Shown here: piece by piece, positions 23,216-36,243 of the stretch
Numbering within the stretch: the stretch's first letter is position 1
How the letters are laid out: each line of letters opens with the position of its first letter
Assembly (NCBI GenBank): GCA_023525715.1
Contig: CM042012.1
Location: forward strand, 115,230,798-115,294,797
Direction of reading: 5' to 3'
DNA: 64,000 nt
From: Cichorium intybus
Lineage: Eukaryota > Streptophyta > Magnoliopsida > Asterales > Asteraceae
The notes under the pieces: generated by a model
Database searches by the model: none
What the model saw: the letters and a program-made list of their open reading frames with translations, nothing else
What the model was told of the DNA's origin: nothing
Program-made: the position numbers and the translations under genes

Positions 23216-24900
23216 CCACGGGGAAACGTAGCCTGATCAACTACGTTTAATTAGGGTCTGACTGACATATAACTAAGTGTGAGCATAATGGGCAACAGAG
23301 TAAAAACTCGGAAATCATACAGTGATTAGTAACCACGTCAATGTTAACATAAATACTTTGATAGTATTAGTTATTATTAAGAGACACTAATGACAATTCT
23401 AAGTCGACACTAATATCACTATTATCTCGATACCTCTTTATCGTCTGCGTACCTGAGTTACGACTAAGAAAATGGTTCTAATTGCCGACAAGGGCAACAA
23501 CAACAGCTTCGTATTAAGGGACCGTTGAGTCGCCATGAGTAGTCACAACTTGAAAATCCTTTAGTGAGTATTCCCGATATGACTCACGAGGAGACGCAGA
23601 AGTTCAACTCATACTTGACCGATACGTGAGACTTTCTTTTTGCGCTACAATTTTAGCCTTAGGATCGTTTCCATCTTTACCTTGTTACTTAAGCTAGGAT
23701 ATCTCTTGAATTCTAAACTTCCCGTTTGAAAATGCTCACCGACCATCTTTACCTTGTGTATCGTAATTCAATGTACAAACCGCTTTCCCTTATATCAAAA
23801 ATTTCTAAGTTTTTGTTCAAGGCTCTCAGAATCACAAGTGATATCCTCAAGTATACCATCATCTTACACTTTCCAAATTACGCACATGTTTCAAGAACAA
23901 TCATCGACCTTACGCTATTCATCTCCAGTTGAACTCCGCACTTCTTCAACACATGGAAAATTTCTTATAACTTTGAGTTGTCCTTCGACCCATATCGTTT
24001 CATACATTCGTTCGAGTCCTTCTAACGTCATTGGTATTCTCATTGTTATCGAGGATTAAATCACCTTAAGCTACACGTCAAACCTATAGCTCAACCGCTG
24101 ATCCTATAAAAGGTACAAAAACTGCATTCACACCAAACATTGTACAAACAATTTGCCAGGTCCTCTATTTTGAGGAGAGAGAGGTCTTAAATGTTATAAT
24201 TTGCTATCCTCCGAAGGATTGCTTTCCTAGAATCACTAATTTGAGGTTGTACACAATCTCAATGATCGATACTTTTATGCTTTCCTTCGAAGTAGCATTC
24301 TACCTTTACAATTTCAAATAAGTTCCTAACTCCTAAACTCATTTTTTCCGACTTCTTCTAAATATAAAATTTACATGACTTAAACAGTTGGATAATTCAT
24401 CAAAATTGAAATCAAAATAGTTCTACACGAGTCCCTCATCGACGACTTAGACCTTTATCATAAGGAATTTCTTCATTCTCTTACTACCTCGTTTGGTTGC
24501 CACACGAGCGTCTTCATTCACCCGGAGTTGTAACGCACTTTGATAACAATGAAGTTACTTATCGTTCTAAACCCTTCTAACATCACCTAGATCATGTGGT
24601 TTCATCTATCATGAGCTTTCACCGCCCCCGTTAGAGACAATGACTCCCTAAACGTATTCTTCGAATATGGTTCTATTGTAAGGAGAGTGCTCGCAATAGA
24701 AATTGTGGCTCCAAGAATCCTCGGTCATTTCATAACTTGCTTTGTAGACGACGCTGGAACAGTCTTTACATTTGGGATATATCAAAACTTCGCTGCCTAT
24801 CCTTAGTATGTACCTTTAGGAAATTTTATCGAAACAGTATTCCGGGAATCTCCCAAAGCGCAACAAATGCCATCTTCATCATACTGGTGCCTACAGAGAG
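23216..24900 (+). mobile_element. Family B leader, right part (copy 1)
   Basis: Internal sequence of family B resuming at CCACGGGGAAACG. It matches 40575-42190 closely. I see no gag reading frame; short frames such as 23726-23932 have no Gag features. This stretch is probably a long untranslated leader or the relic of a lost gag. Confidence 0.6.
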
Positions 24901-24904
24901 ATGA

Positions 24905-26576
24905 CCTGCTATGACTGCAAGCAGAAGGGACATACAGTCCGCTTTTGCAAGACTCTGGCACTGGGAAACCAATCAAGCGCCCAACTTGGGTTTGAGTCGC
25001 GCTTGTTTTGGGTATGACGAAACCGAGTACTTCAAGAGAGACTGCTCGAAGGCAAAGGGGCCCAGTCAGATGCGATCAAGGAAGGAAATCACTGACATAC
25101 CAGAAGTCTCTAACTTTCCTGATTTGTTTCCAGAAGATCTTCCGGGGATACCCCCAACATGACAGGTCGAGTTCAGAATTGACTTGATCCTGGGAGCGGC
25201 CGCCTAGCAAAGTCTCCATACAGACTAGCCCCAGCAGAGATACAGGAGATAGCTAGTCAACTACACAAAATACTAGAAAAGGGATCCATTAGGCCGAGCT
25301 TCTCGCCTTGGGGAGCACCGGTTTTATTAATGAAAAAGAAGGATGGATCCTTTAGAATGTGTATTGACTATAGAGAACTGAACAAGTTGACTATCAAGAA
25401 CAGATACCCATTTCCCAGAATCGATGACCTGCTCGACCAGTTTTAGGGATCCAACTACCTTTCAAAGATTGATTTGAAAGCTCTGTACCATCAACCTAGA
25501 GTTCAGGAGGAGACGTTCCAAAAACATCATTTAGGACTCAGTATGGCCACTACAAAATTGGTCATGATACCTATTGGGTTGACCAATGACACGAAAATAT
25601 TTCATGGACTGAATCCAGACACCAAAGTTCGGTGGCTTCAGGGAGTTAGTTCTGGAAAAGACTCGCAAGACAAAGTATACTGATGGCCAAACATGAAAGC
25701 AGAGATTGTTACTTATATGGGCAAGTGTTTGACTTGTGCCATGGTCAAGGTAGAATATCAAAAGCCCTCGGGTTTACTACAACAACCAGAAACACCTGAG
25801 TGGAAGTGGGAGCGGATAACCATGGACTTAATGACTAAGTTACCCAAGACAACTGGTGGACGGGACACCATATGGGTAATTGTCGATAGGTTAACCAAGT
25901 CCGCACACTTCCTACCAATAAAAGAGATAGACAAAATGGAGAAACTGATAAGGACGTACACCGAAGAGATTGTACGATTGCATGGTATGCCAATATCCAT
26001 TATCTCAGATAGAGATAGTCGATTTACGTCACGTTTTTGGCAATCATTGCAAAAGACCTTGGGTACCAGGCTCAACATGAGTATAGCTTACCATCCACAA
26101 ACCAACGGGAAAAGTGAAAGAACTATCCAAACGCTGGAAGACATGTTGAGAGCTGGCATGATAGATTTCGGCAAGTCGTGGGACACCCACTTGCCGCTCA
26201 TCGAACTTTCATACAACAATAGTTATCACACGAGCATTAAGGTTGCTCTGTTTGAAGCTTTATACAGACGCAAGTACAGATCCCCGCTGTGCTGGGATAA
26301 GGTGAGTGATAATCAGTTAGCCAAATGTCAAGTACCTAACAGCACTCTCACCGATCCTGAGATCATATGAGAGACGACAGAGAATATCGTTCAGATCCGT
26401 GAACGATTGAAAGCATCCCGTGACCGACAAAAGAACTACTCGGATAAACGACGCAAGCCCTTAGAATTTCAGGTTGGCAATCGAGTGCTGTTGAAAGTCT
26501 CACCGTGGAAAGGAATGATACGCTTTGGCAAGCATGGGAAACTGAACCCCAGATACATTGGGCCCTTTGAGATCAT
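24905..26576 (+). pseudogene. Family B gag-pol relic (copy 1)
   Basis: Starts with a CCHC knuckle (MTCYDCKQKGHTVRFCK) and a second, damaged knuckle (GYDETEYF, with Tyr where Cys and His are expected). Protease is missing. The start of RT ([22 protein letters not shown]) leads into a large deletion that removes the catalytic half of RT and RNase H, then integrase resumes ([34 protein letters not shown]) and runs to RYIGPFEI. In-frame stops include those after GIPPT, DQF, DKVY and DPEII. It is cut at 26576 by the family D LTR. Confidence 0.85.
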
Positions 26577-28844
26577 TGTAATAACCAACTATTTTGCCAA
26601 TGTGTGTTATGTTTGAAATTTTAAAGTAAGATGATGAAAAAAGGGGTAATTTGGCCTTTTGACCATATGAAGGACTTATTGTGTAATAATATTTTTGTGT
26701 TTGTGGCAAAAATGTAAGAAAAGAAAATCTTAAATGATATGTTAAGAAATTGGACCAAAAGTGAACAAAACTAAATTAGAAGGGCCAAAGTGTCATTTAG
26801 ATGAAGTATAGAGGTATAAATTAGGAGAGAGACTTCTAGCTCTCTCCATTTGTGTCGTGAAACATCCAGGAGAGAAAGGGAGACCGAGAATTGAGAAGCT
26901 TGAAGGGTTGGAGCTGGAATTGAAGAAATCAAGCTAGAAGTTGTAATTTCCAAGTCATTCAAGGTAAGAATTTCATCATTTTAAGCTATTTAATCCATTT
27001 TGGGTTTGTTTGAATGGATGAAAACGAAATTCAGAAGTTGCATGAGGTTTGTTTTGAGTTTCTAACCCTTGAATCACGTTCTAAGCATCAATGGAACTCA
27101 ATTCCACCTTTGGAAACAATTAGAAGCAAAAAGGAACTAAGAATTTTGTTTAAAAAACCTAGAATTTGGGTTTGCAGAGGTTGATTTGATTTTAGTGGTA
27201 ATGGAGTTATAATTGTTGTTTAAGAGGCTTAGAAATACTCTAAATGTAATGTTTAAATCATCCATTAAGTCGAATTTGAGCTGAAACCACGCAGACTAAA
27301 GAGTTAAAAGATGTGCAGGAAAATAAGAAGGTCTGTAGGCGAAACACGGCCCGTGTTTCCCCTGACACGGTCCGTGTTTCTTGTGCAGGTAAACAGAAGG
27401 TAATTAGATTCCCCTAACACGGCCCGTGTCAGTGTCTGCAGAAAACTTGGAAGTTTTACATGGTTCCATATGATTCCTACATGACCCGAATGACTTGGAC
27501 ACTAATGATTCACTTCTAATATGACATTAATTGGATAGTTTGATTCGCCAATCATTAGTATAAGTTTAATATGATATGAAAACATGAAAATATAGGTTCA
27601 TATCATGAACCAACAATGTCCACAAGTGCGGATCAAGTAATAGATAATAAAGGAAAAAGGGGGGGATCGAACACTTAGACATTTCTTGCATAATCTAAAG
27701 TACATAATTGCGTATTAGTGTTATTGAGTACAAATTTTATATATGTTAATAGGTGGAGACCAAATTGTTGGTGAGCAAAGTGAGGGCAAGAAGACCTTGG
27801 GAACTTAGCTAGCCACTTCTAGTTCAAGGTGAGTACATGTGGAAGTTTTTCCCTTATTGGGATACATGGCAAAACTATTTATGAAATCATTTTATATTTT
27901 TAAGTATTGATGATGTTCAAATTTCTTTATTACAATATGAAGTTGATATGTTTACTCTATGATATGATGATATGCTTTAAAAATTTGTTTTATGTGATTT
28001 CAAATTAATAATCGATTCCAAAGTAATTACATGTTTTAAACAACTAGTATTTGAGATAAGAATGAATGCAGCAATGCAAATTATTACATTACCCATTTTT
28101 GCCCGGGCCACGATGTTTCCGCAAGGGAACCTAGAGGAGTCTACTGGGGTGGTACCGACCCCTTCGCGAAGTAGATGTCCTAAAACTTATGATGCTAGGA
28201 TGGACTGATTTTGTTCTTTCCATCTTAGCATAGACTTGGGGTATCACTTATGGTGATTAAAGCCCTAAGTATAAAAATCCATTGATAATTGAATACCAGT
28301 TAATTGAAGGAAATGTAAGTCATATGTAGCAAAAATGTTTTATTCCATTTTATCATGGAAAAGGTTTTATATGTTATAAGATGAAATTTCTGGAAAAGAA
28401 TAGTCTTGTTTTAAAAAGAAGAAGTGTTATGGATTTGCTTGTTTACTAAAGTTTAAAAATGATGATTTTAATTCTCTAATGTTTTGTGTCTAAAAACCCA
28501 TGTATCTCACGAGACGTTTCGTCTTACGTATGTTTATTTCAATGCCATGTATCTCAGGTACAGGTTCACAAGTGTAGGATGAATGGATGATAAGCTAGAT
28601 GCGTTTTGGAAGGATTAGATGGAGTGGAGCTTAAGATAGCTTCCATGTTTTTGAACTTTGGTTTAATCCTTCTCTTGCTTGCTATGGTTTATTATGATAT
28701 AAAATTGTAACACCCAAGCTTGTAATTATGTAAACCATGTGCTTGACGTTTTTTTATTAAACTACCTTTTGTTGTACATGTCTTCTAGACATGAATTTTA
28801 TAAAACCATAGCACTTTTAAATCATTAAGAAATGGGGTGTTACA
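26577..28844 (+). repeat. Family D gypsy 5' LTR
   Basis: 2268 bp, TGTAATAACC to GGGTGTTACA. Contains a cluster of ACACGGCCCGTGT-type palindromes (27344-27430). Compared with 33717-35995 it lacks about 30 bp in that cluster and otherwise differs at scattered positions. Confidence 0.9.
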
Positions 28845-28846
28845 AG

Positions 28847-28860
28847 TTGGTATAAGAGCC
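28847..28860 (+). other. Family D primer binding site, mutated
   Basis: TTGGTATAAGAGCC, with A in place of C compared with TTGGTATCAGAGCC in the next unit at 35998. Confidence 0.85.
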
Positions 28861-29092
28861 ATAGTTTAAGCGAATTATTATTGGATCACTCCACTCCTAG
28901 GCTTAAACTTATGCAATAGGGATGTTAGGTATATTGTGACTTGTTAAGGGACGTCTCAAATGATTAAGGCCATATGTGTTACTAGAGTTAATAGTGCATG
29001 AGGATAGGAAATACCATGCTAGAGCTTATAATAAATAGAATAAAGAAAATTATATTATGTGATGCTAAAGTATTGAAAATTTTATAGCCAAG

Positions 29093-30290
29093 ATGCGTAC
29101 AAGAAGCGGTCAAGGATCACGTATAGATGATCAAGACCCTAACTGAGTGCCTCCTATTCTAGATCGGCAACTCCAAGCCGATGATGAAGGTAACTCTAGT
29201 GGTGACGCCAACCCCCCTCCATTAACCCTTGAAGCTATCCAAAAACTACTAAATGATGCGCAAGCTCAAAACCAAGCCGAAATGAATCGTCTCCTTGATG
29301 AACGATTGGGAGAGCGCTCAAAATCCTTGTCAGAAATTACTAACAAAAGCAAAACCCCTGAAAATGTAATGTAATCTCAAACATCCTCCCATGAATCACC
29401 CCCACGTCCTCCACCAATTCCTTTTGGGGCAGCAAAGGAGTGTACTTTCAAGGACTTTATGTCCTGTCAATCGAAGGAGTTCAATGGGGAGATGGATCCA
29501 AAAGTAACTATTTCTTGGGTTGCCGAGACAGAGCAAATTTTATAAGTTTGTCGTTGTAGTGAGGAATTGAAAGTGGGTTTTGCTTCTCAAATGTTAAAAG
29601 CTAATGCCCTTTCGTGGTGGAATACTCTTCATCAAACTCTAGGGAGCGAAGTAGTTTCTTCCTTTACTTGGGAAGAATTTGTTAGACGACTCAAGGGCAA
29701 ATTTTGTTCCGCTAGGCACCGGGAGAAACTTGTAAACGAATTCTTTGCTCTTAGCAAATATAAGCAATCGGTGGACGAGTATACGAAGAAATTCTGCGAC
29801 ATGCTTCCCTTCTTGGAAGACACTCTTCCAACCGAGGCAGGGAGAGTCAATCGTTATACTAATGGACTACCGAGTGACTACGCATTGGAGGTCAGAAAAG
29901 CCACTACTCTTGATGAGGCCATCGAGGCCGCAGCTAGAGTAGAAGATATGTTAAAAAAAGGCCAAGGAACGTCAAGCCTTTGGAGAAAAGAGAAAGCGAA
30001 TCGGTCCTTCCGGATCGAGCAAAAAGAGTCGTTTTTCTACAGGGTCCTCAAAGAAAGAAGATATGAAGGAGTGCACGAAATGTGGGAAACGTCATGGTGG
30101 TGAGTGTAAGAAAGGATCAAATGATTGTTTCAAGTGAGGTCTATTTGGGCATAAGGCTAAATATTGTAGGCTAAAGGAGACTCGAGAAATCGAGTGCTTT
30201 TCTTGTCATGAGAAGGGCCACTACAGCTCCCAATGTCCGAAGAAAGGAAATGAAACGTTAGTCTCTACCGCCTGTAATAAAAAGATAGAA
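29093..30290 (+). pseudogene. Family D gag (unit 1), broken
   Basis: ATG at 29093 (MRTRSGQGSR). Stops occur at 29144 (TGA where unit 2 has CGA), near 29372 (TAA) and at 29543 (TAA after QIL). The Gag domain follows (LKANALSWWNTL, ARHREKLVNEFF), then a two-base loss in an A-run near 29952 and a TGA in place of the first Cys of a knuckle near 30136. Three zinc-binding segments are still visible. Unit 2 preserves most of the same region open. Confidence 0.85.
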
Positions 30291-30299
30291 CCTACTAAA

Positions 30300-30839
30300 G
30301 TGAAAGGGCGGGCATTTCAGATAAATCGAGAGGAAGCTAAGGAGACACATGATGTGGTTGCAGGTACATTGCTTGTAAACTCATTACCTGCCTACATTCT
30401 TTTTGATTCCGGTGCAAATTTTTCTCTTGTGTCTCATGAATTCCGTGAACGCCTTGCTATGCCTCTTAAATCTTTGAAGGATGCTTGTGTAGTAGAAATA
30501 GCAAATGGAGACTTAGTAACTGTGAATGATGTTTACAAGAAATGTCCAATCGAAATTGATGGGAGGATCTTTAAAGCCAATTTGTTGCCTATTGGAATTA
30601 AAGGATTTGACATAGTGCTAGGTATGGATTGGTTGGGTGCTTATAACGCCAAAATCCTTTGTGGTAAACGGGTGGTGTCAATTAAACCTCCCGATGGAAG
30701 TAAGATCTACGTGTATGGTGAGCGTCGAAACAATATGCAAAGTCTCATTTCCACTATCAAAGCTCGAAAATGCATTCATAAAGGATGCGAGTCATTCATC
30801 GCTTACGTGCTTATGGAAAGAAAGAAAAACAGAAATTAG
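30300..30839 (+). pseudogene. Family D protease segment (unit 1)
   Basis: Retroviral-type aspartic protease: AYILFDSGANFSLVS gives the D-S-G-A active site, and IVLGMDWL the second hydrophobic motif. The frame shifts by one base near 30815, so it is not joined to the RT frame that overlaps it. Confidence 0.8.
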
Positions 30840-32182
30840 AAGATATAAGTGTTGTTCGGGAATTCCCTGAAGTATTCCCGGAGGAGTTTCCTGGCTTGCC
30901 ACCCATTCGACAAGTTGAATTTCGAATTGATCTTATTCCTGGAGCAACTCCCCTTGCTCGTGCACCTTACCGTCTTGCCCCCACGGAGATGAGGGAACTT
31001 ATGTCCCAGTTGCAAGAGCATCTTGACAAGGGTTTTGTTCGCCCTAGCTCTTCTCCATGGGGTGCTCCCGTATTGTTTGTCAAGAAGAAAGACGGAACCA
31101 TGTGTATGTGTATTGATTATCGTGAGCTAAACAAGGTGACCATCAAAAATCGCTATCCCTTGCCACGAATAGACGATTTGTTCGATCAACTCCAAGGAGC
31201 TAGTTACTTCTCTAAGATCGATCTTCGGTCTGGTTATCATCAAGTTCGAGTGAAAGATGAGGATGTTTGCAAAACCGCCTTCCGAACTCGTTATGGCCAC
31301 TACGAGTTTCTTGTAATGCCATTCGGCCTTACTAATGCCCCAGCTGTTTTTATGGATCTTATGAATAGGGTTTGTAAACCCTTCTTTGACAAGTTTGTCA
31401 TCGTTTTCATTGATGATATCTTGGTTTACTCGAAAAGTGAGGAGGAGCACGTGATGCATTTACGTGAAGTTTTGCAAACATTGAAGAATGAACAACTATA
31501 TGCCAAGTTTTCAAAATGTGACTTTTGGCTGCGAGAAGTTCAATTTTTGGGTCATGTCGTTTCCGTTGAGGGAATTAAAGTTGAACCCGCTAAGATCGAG
31601 GCGGTTATGAAATGGGAGCCCCCGAAAACTCCCACGGAGGTTAGGAGTTTCCTTGGATTAGCCGGTTATTACCGACGGTTTATCCAGAACTTCTCAAAAA
31701 TAGCGGTGCCATTGACTCAGTTAATGAGGAAAGAAGTAAAGTTTGTGTGGGATAAGAAACAACAAGAGGCTTTTGAGACTTTGAAGAAGAAGTTATATGA
31801 AGCACCAGTGTTATCCTTACCCGAAGGCATGGATGATTTTGTAGTGTATAGTGATGCATCCACCAGAGGCCTTGGTTGTGTACTTATGCAACGAGGCAAA
31901 GTCATCGCGTATGCTTCGAGACAATTGAAAGACGCAGAAACACGTTACACCACGCATGACTTGGAATTAGCCGCGATTGTGTTTGCTCTCAAAATTTGGA
32001 GGCACTATCTTTATGGGATTAAATGCAAGTTATACACGGACCACAAAAGCCTCCAATACATCTTTACCCAAAAGGAGTTGAACATGAGGCAAAGTCGGTG
32101 GATAGAGCTCATTAATGATTACGATTGTGAAATTATTTATCATGAAGGGAAAGCCAACGTCGTAGCCGGTGCCTTAAGTTGA
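30785..32182 (+). CDS. Family D reverse transcriptase-RNase H (unit 1)
   Basis: A 465-residue open segment of pol. RT motifs in order: [57 protein letters not shown] and the catalytic [10 protein letters not shown]. RNase H follows with [23 protein letters not shown] and a terminal VVAGALS, where the family has ADALSRK. The Asp-to-Gly change and the TGA directly after it break the link to integrase. The domain looks catalytically complete, but it lies between two breaks and has no start of its own. Confidence 0.85.
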   Translation: MRVIHRLRAYGKKEKQKLEDISVVREFPEVFPEEFPGLPPIRQVEFRIDLIPGATPLARAPYRLAPTEMRELMSQLQEHLDKGFVRPSSSPWGAPVLFVKKKDGTMCMCIDYRELNKVTIKNRYPLPRIDDLFDQLQGASYFSKIDLRSGYHQVRVKDEDVCKTAFRTRYGHYEFLVMPFGLTNAPAVFMDLMNRVCKPFFDKFVIVFIDDILVYSKSEEEHVMHLREVLQTLKNEQLYAKFSKCDFWLREVQFLGHVVSVEGIKVEPAKIEAVMKWEPPKTPTEVRSFLGLAGYYRRFIQNFSKIAVPLTQLMRKEVKFVWDKKQQEAFETLKKKLYEAPVLSLPEGMDDFVVYSDASTRGLGCVLMQRGKVIAYASRQLKDAETRYTTHDLELAAIVFALKIWRHYLYGIKCKLYTDHKSLQYIFTQKELNMRQSRWIELINDYDCEIIYHEGKANVVAGALS

Positions 32183-33691
32183 AAGGTTCGTGAAAGAACC
32201 ATCAAAGGAAGATCCATGAGAATAGAGGTGGTTTCAAGTCTGATTCAAAGAATTAAGGAAGTCCAAATCGATGCATTGAAAGAAGAAAATGTAAAGGAGG
32301 AAAAGATTGGAAGAAAAATTGAGTTTGAATTGAATACTAGAGAATTGAAAACTTACTAGGGACGAATTTGGGTCCCCAAGCATGGAGGAATTCGAAAGTT
32401 AATCTTGGATGATTCTCACAAATCCAAGTATTCTATTCATCCTGGTTGCACAAAGACTTGTCAAGACTTAAAACGACATTATTGGTGGCCGGGAATGAAG
32501 AAGAGAATAGCAAAGTACATTTCAAAGTGTGCAACTTATGCTCAAGTGAAAGCGGAGCATCAAGTACCTTATGGTAGTGCTCAATCGCTTCAGATACCTG
32601 CGGGAAAATGGGAAGATGTGACTATGGATTTTATTGTTGGTCTACCAAGGACCCGTAAGGGGCACGATAGTATTTGGGTCATAGTCGATAGATTGACCAA
32701 GAGTGCTCTATTCCTTGCTATCAAAGAAACTACACCACTTGAGAAGCTGGCTCAAATCTATATTGCTGAGGTAATAAGACTTCATGGAACGCCATTGTCT
32801 ATAGTATCGGATAGAGACCCGAGATTTACTTCAAATTTTTTGGAAGCTCTACAAGAAAATATGGGAACGAGGATCAAAATGAGTACGGCATACCATCCAC
32901 AAACGGATGGACAGAGTGAACGTAGTATTCAAACTGTAGAAGATATGTTGAGGTCTTGTGCTATTGATTTCGGTGGCAATTGGGATGAGCATTTACCTTT
33001 GGTGGAGTTTGCATATAACAATAGTTATCATTCAAGTATTGGAATGCCACCATTTGAAGCGTTGTATGGTAGAAAATGTAGAACACCATTGTGTTGGTTG
33101 GAAGCGGGTGAAACAAAACTCACCGGACCGGAAATAGTAAGTATAACAAACGAAAAAATTGGTGTGATTCAAGCCAATATGAAGGCGGCTCAAGATCGAC
33201 AGAGAAGCTACTCAAATTTGAAAAAGAGACCTTATGATTTAAAGGAAGGCGATTTGGTGATGCTTAAAGTATCACCATGGAAAGGCGTTGTGAGGTTTGG
33301 AAAGAGAGGAAAATTAAGTCCGAGGTATATTGGTCCGTTTAAAATTTTGAAGAAAATTGGAGTTCAAGCATTCAAGTTAGAATTGCCTCAAGAATTGAGA
33401 GGGATACATGATACCTTTCATGTATGCTATTTAAAGAAGTATTTTGGAAAAGAAGAATTGACTATTCCCTTAGAAGACTTAAGGGTAGAGACTCCAAGCA
33501 AGCTAATTGAAGAACCGGAAGCGATGTTAGAGATAAAGACTAAAAAGCTAAGGAACAAAGAGATTGATCTTGTATTGGTCAAATGGAAACACTCTTTGGG
33601 ATCGAATTTGACTTGGGAAACTTTGGAGGAAATGAAGAGGAGATACCCCAACTTTACTAATTATGATTTGATTCCGAGGACGGAATCCTAA
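32183..33691 (+). pseudogene. Family D integrase and chromodomain-like tail (unit 1)
   Basis: Continues pol after the TGA at 32180-32182; a second stop (TAG) lies near 32358. Integrase has the zinc-finger histidines (DDSHKSKYSIH) and KCATYAQ, where Tyr replaces the second Cys. The catalytic D, D and E lie in TMDFIVGLPR, VSDRDPRFTS and GQSERSIQ. The C-terminus (VKWKHSLGSNLTWE) is chromodomain-like. The last open part is 32405-33691. Confidence 0.85.
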
Positions 33692-33693
33692 TT

Positions 33694-33716
33694 AGGAGGA
33701 GATAATTGTAATAACC
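33694..33716 (+). other. Family D polypurine tract
   Basis: AGGAGGAGATAAT lies immediately before TGTAATAACC. Confidence 0.8.
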
Positions 33717-35995
33717 AACTATTTTGCCAATGTGTGTTATGTTTGAAATTTTAAAGTAAGGTGATGCAAAAAGGGGTAATTTGGCCTTTTGACCATATGA
33801 AGGACTTATTGTGTAATAATATTTTTGTGTTTGTGGCAAAAATGTAATAAAAGAAAATCTTAAATGATATGTTAAGAAATTGGACCAAAAGTGAACAAAA
33901 GTAGATTAGAAGGGCCAAAGTGTCATTTAGATGAAGTATAGAGGTATAAATTAGGAGAGAGACTTCTAGCTCTCTCCATTTGTGTCGTGAAACATCCAGG
34001 AGAGAAAGGGAGACTGAGAATTGAGAAGCTTGAAGGGTTGGAACTGGAATTAAAGAAATCAAGCAAGAAGTTGTAATTTCCAAGTCATTCAAGGTAAGAA
34101 TTTCATCATTTTAAGCTATTTAATCCATTTTGGGTTTGTTTGAATGGATGAAAACGAAATTCAGAAGTTGCATGAGGTTTGTTTTGAGTTTCTAACCCTT
34201 GAATCATGTTCTAAGCATCAATGGAACTCAATTCCACCTTTGGAAACAATTAGAAGCAAAAAGGAACTAAGAATTTTGTTTAAAAACCCTAGAATTTGGG
34301 TTTGCAGAGGTTGATTTGATTTTAGTGGTAATGGAGTTATAATTGTTGTTTAAGAGGCTTAGAAATACTCTAAATGTAATGTTTAAATCATCTATTAAGT
34401 CGAATTTGAGCTGAAACCATGCAGACTAAAGAGTTAAAAGATGTGCAGGAAAATAAGAAGGTCTGTAGGCGAAACACGGCCCGTGTTTTCCCTGACACGG
34501 TCCGTGTTTCTTGTGCAGGTAAACAGAAGGTAATCAGAAGGTGAAACACGCCCCGTGTTTCCCCTAACACGGCCTGTGTCAGTGTCTGCAAAAAACCTGG
34601 AAGTTTTACATGGTTCCATATGATTCCTACATGACCCGAATGACTTAGACACTAATGATTCACTTCTAATATGACATTAATTGGGTAGTTTGATTCCCCA
34701 ATCATTAGTATAAGTTTAATATGATATGAAAACATGAAAATATAGGTTCATATCATGAACCAACAATGTCCACAAGTGCGGATCAAGTAATAGATAATAA
34801 AGGAAAAAGGGGGGATCGAACACTTAGACATTTCTTGCATAATCTAAAGTACATAATTGCGTATTAGTGTTATTGAGTACAAATTTTATATATGTTAATA
34901 GGTGGAGACCAAATTGTTGGTGAGCAAAGTGAGGGCAAGAAGACCTTGGGAACTTAGCTAGCCACTTCTAGTTCAAGGTGAGTACATGTGGAAGTTTTTC
35001 CCTTATTGGGATACATGGCAAAACTATTTATGAAATCATTTTATATTTTTAAGTATTGATGATGTTCAAATTTCTTTATTACATTATGAAGTTGATATGT
35101 TTACTCTATGATATGATTATATGCTTTAAAAATTTGTTTTATGTGATTTCAAATTAATAATCGATTCCAAAGTAATTACATGTTTTAAACAACTGGTATT
35201 TGAGATAAGAATGAATGCAGCAATGCAAGTTATTACATTACCCATTTTTGCCCGGGCCACGATGTTTCCGCAAGGGAACCTAGAGGAGTCTACTGGGGTG
35301 GTACCGACCCCTTCGCGAAGTAGATGTCCTAAAACTTATGATGCTAGGATGGACTGATTTTGTTCTTTCCATCTTAGCCTAGACTTGGGGTATCACTTAT
35401 GGTGATTAAAGCCCTAAGTATAAAAATCCATTGATAATTGAATACCAGTTAATTGGAGGAAATGTAAGTCATATGTAGCAAAAATGTTTTATTCCATTTT
35501 ATTATGGAAAAGGTTTTGATATGTTATAAGATGAAATTTCTGGAAAAGAATAGTCTTGTTTTAAAAAAGAAGAAGTGTTATGGATTTGCTTGTTTACTAA
35601 AGTTTAAAAATGATGATTTTAATTCTCTAATGTTTTGTGTCTAAAAACCCATGTATCTCACGAGACGTTTCGTCTTACGTATGTTTATTTCAATGCCATG
35701 TATCTCAGGTATATGTTTACAAGTGTAGGATGAATGGATGCTAAGCTAGATGCGTTTTGGAAGGATTAGATGGAGTGGAGCTTAAGATATCTTCCATGTT
35801 TTTGAACTTTGGTTTAATCCTTCTCTTGCTTGCTATGGTTTATTATGATATAAAATTGTAACACCCAAGCTTGTAATTATGTAAACCATGTGCTTGACGT
35901 TTTTTTGTTAAACTACCTTTTGTTGTACATGTCTTCTAGACATGAATTTTAAAAAACCATAGCACTTTTAAATCATTAAGAAATGGGGTGTTACA
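33717..35995 (+). repeat. Family D LTR (shared by units 1 and 2)
   Basis: 2279 bp. It serves as 3' LTR of unit 1, yet is itself followed by a primer binding site and another internal region. The palindrome cluster at 34469-34580 has four ACACGG/CCGTGT arms. Confidence 0.9.
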
Positions 35996-35997
35996 AG

Positions 35998-36011
35998 TTG
36001 GTATCAGAGCC
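35998..36011 (+). other. Family D primer binding site (unit 2)
   Basis: TTGGTATCAGAGCC, the intact initiator Met-tRNA type sequence. Confidence 0.88.
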
Positions 36012-36243
36012 ATAGTTTAAGCGAATTAGGATTGGATCACTCCACTCCTAGGCTTAAACTTATGCAATAGGGATGTTAGGTATATTGTGACTTGTTAAGG
36101 GACGTCTCAAATGATTAAGGCCATATGTGTTACTAGAGTTAATAGTGCACGAGGATTGGAAATACCATGCTAGAGCGTATAATAAATAGAATAAATAAAA
36201 TTATATTATGTGATGCTAAAGTATTGAAAATTTTATAGCCAAG

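Noticed and set aside
23726..24059. Short plus-strand frames in the family B leader (also 41023-41356)
   Set aside because: Conserved between copies only because the DNA is duplicated; no Gag features, and two overlapping frames are equally open.
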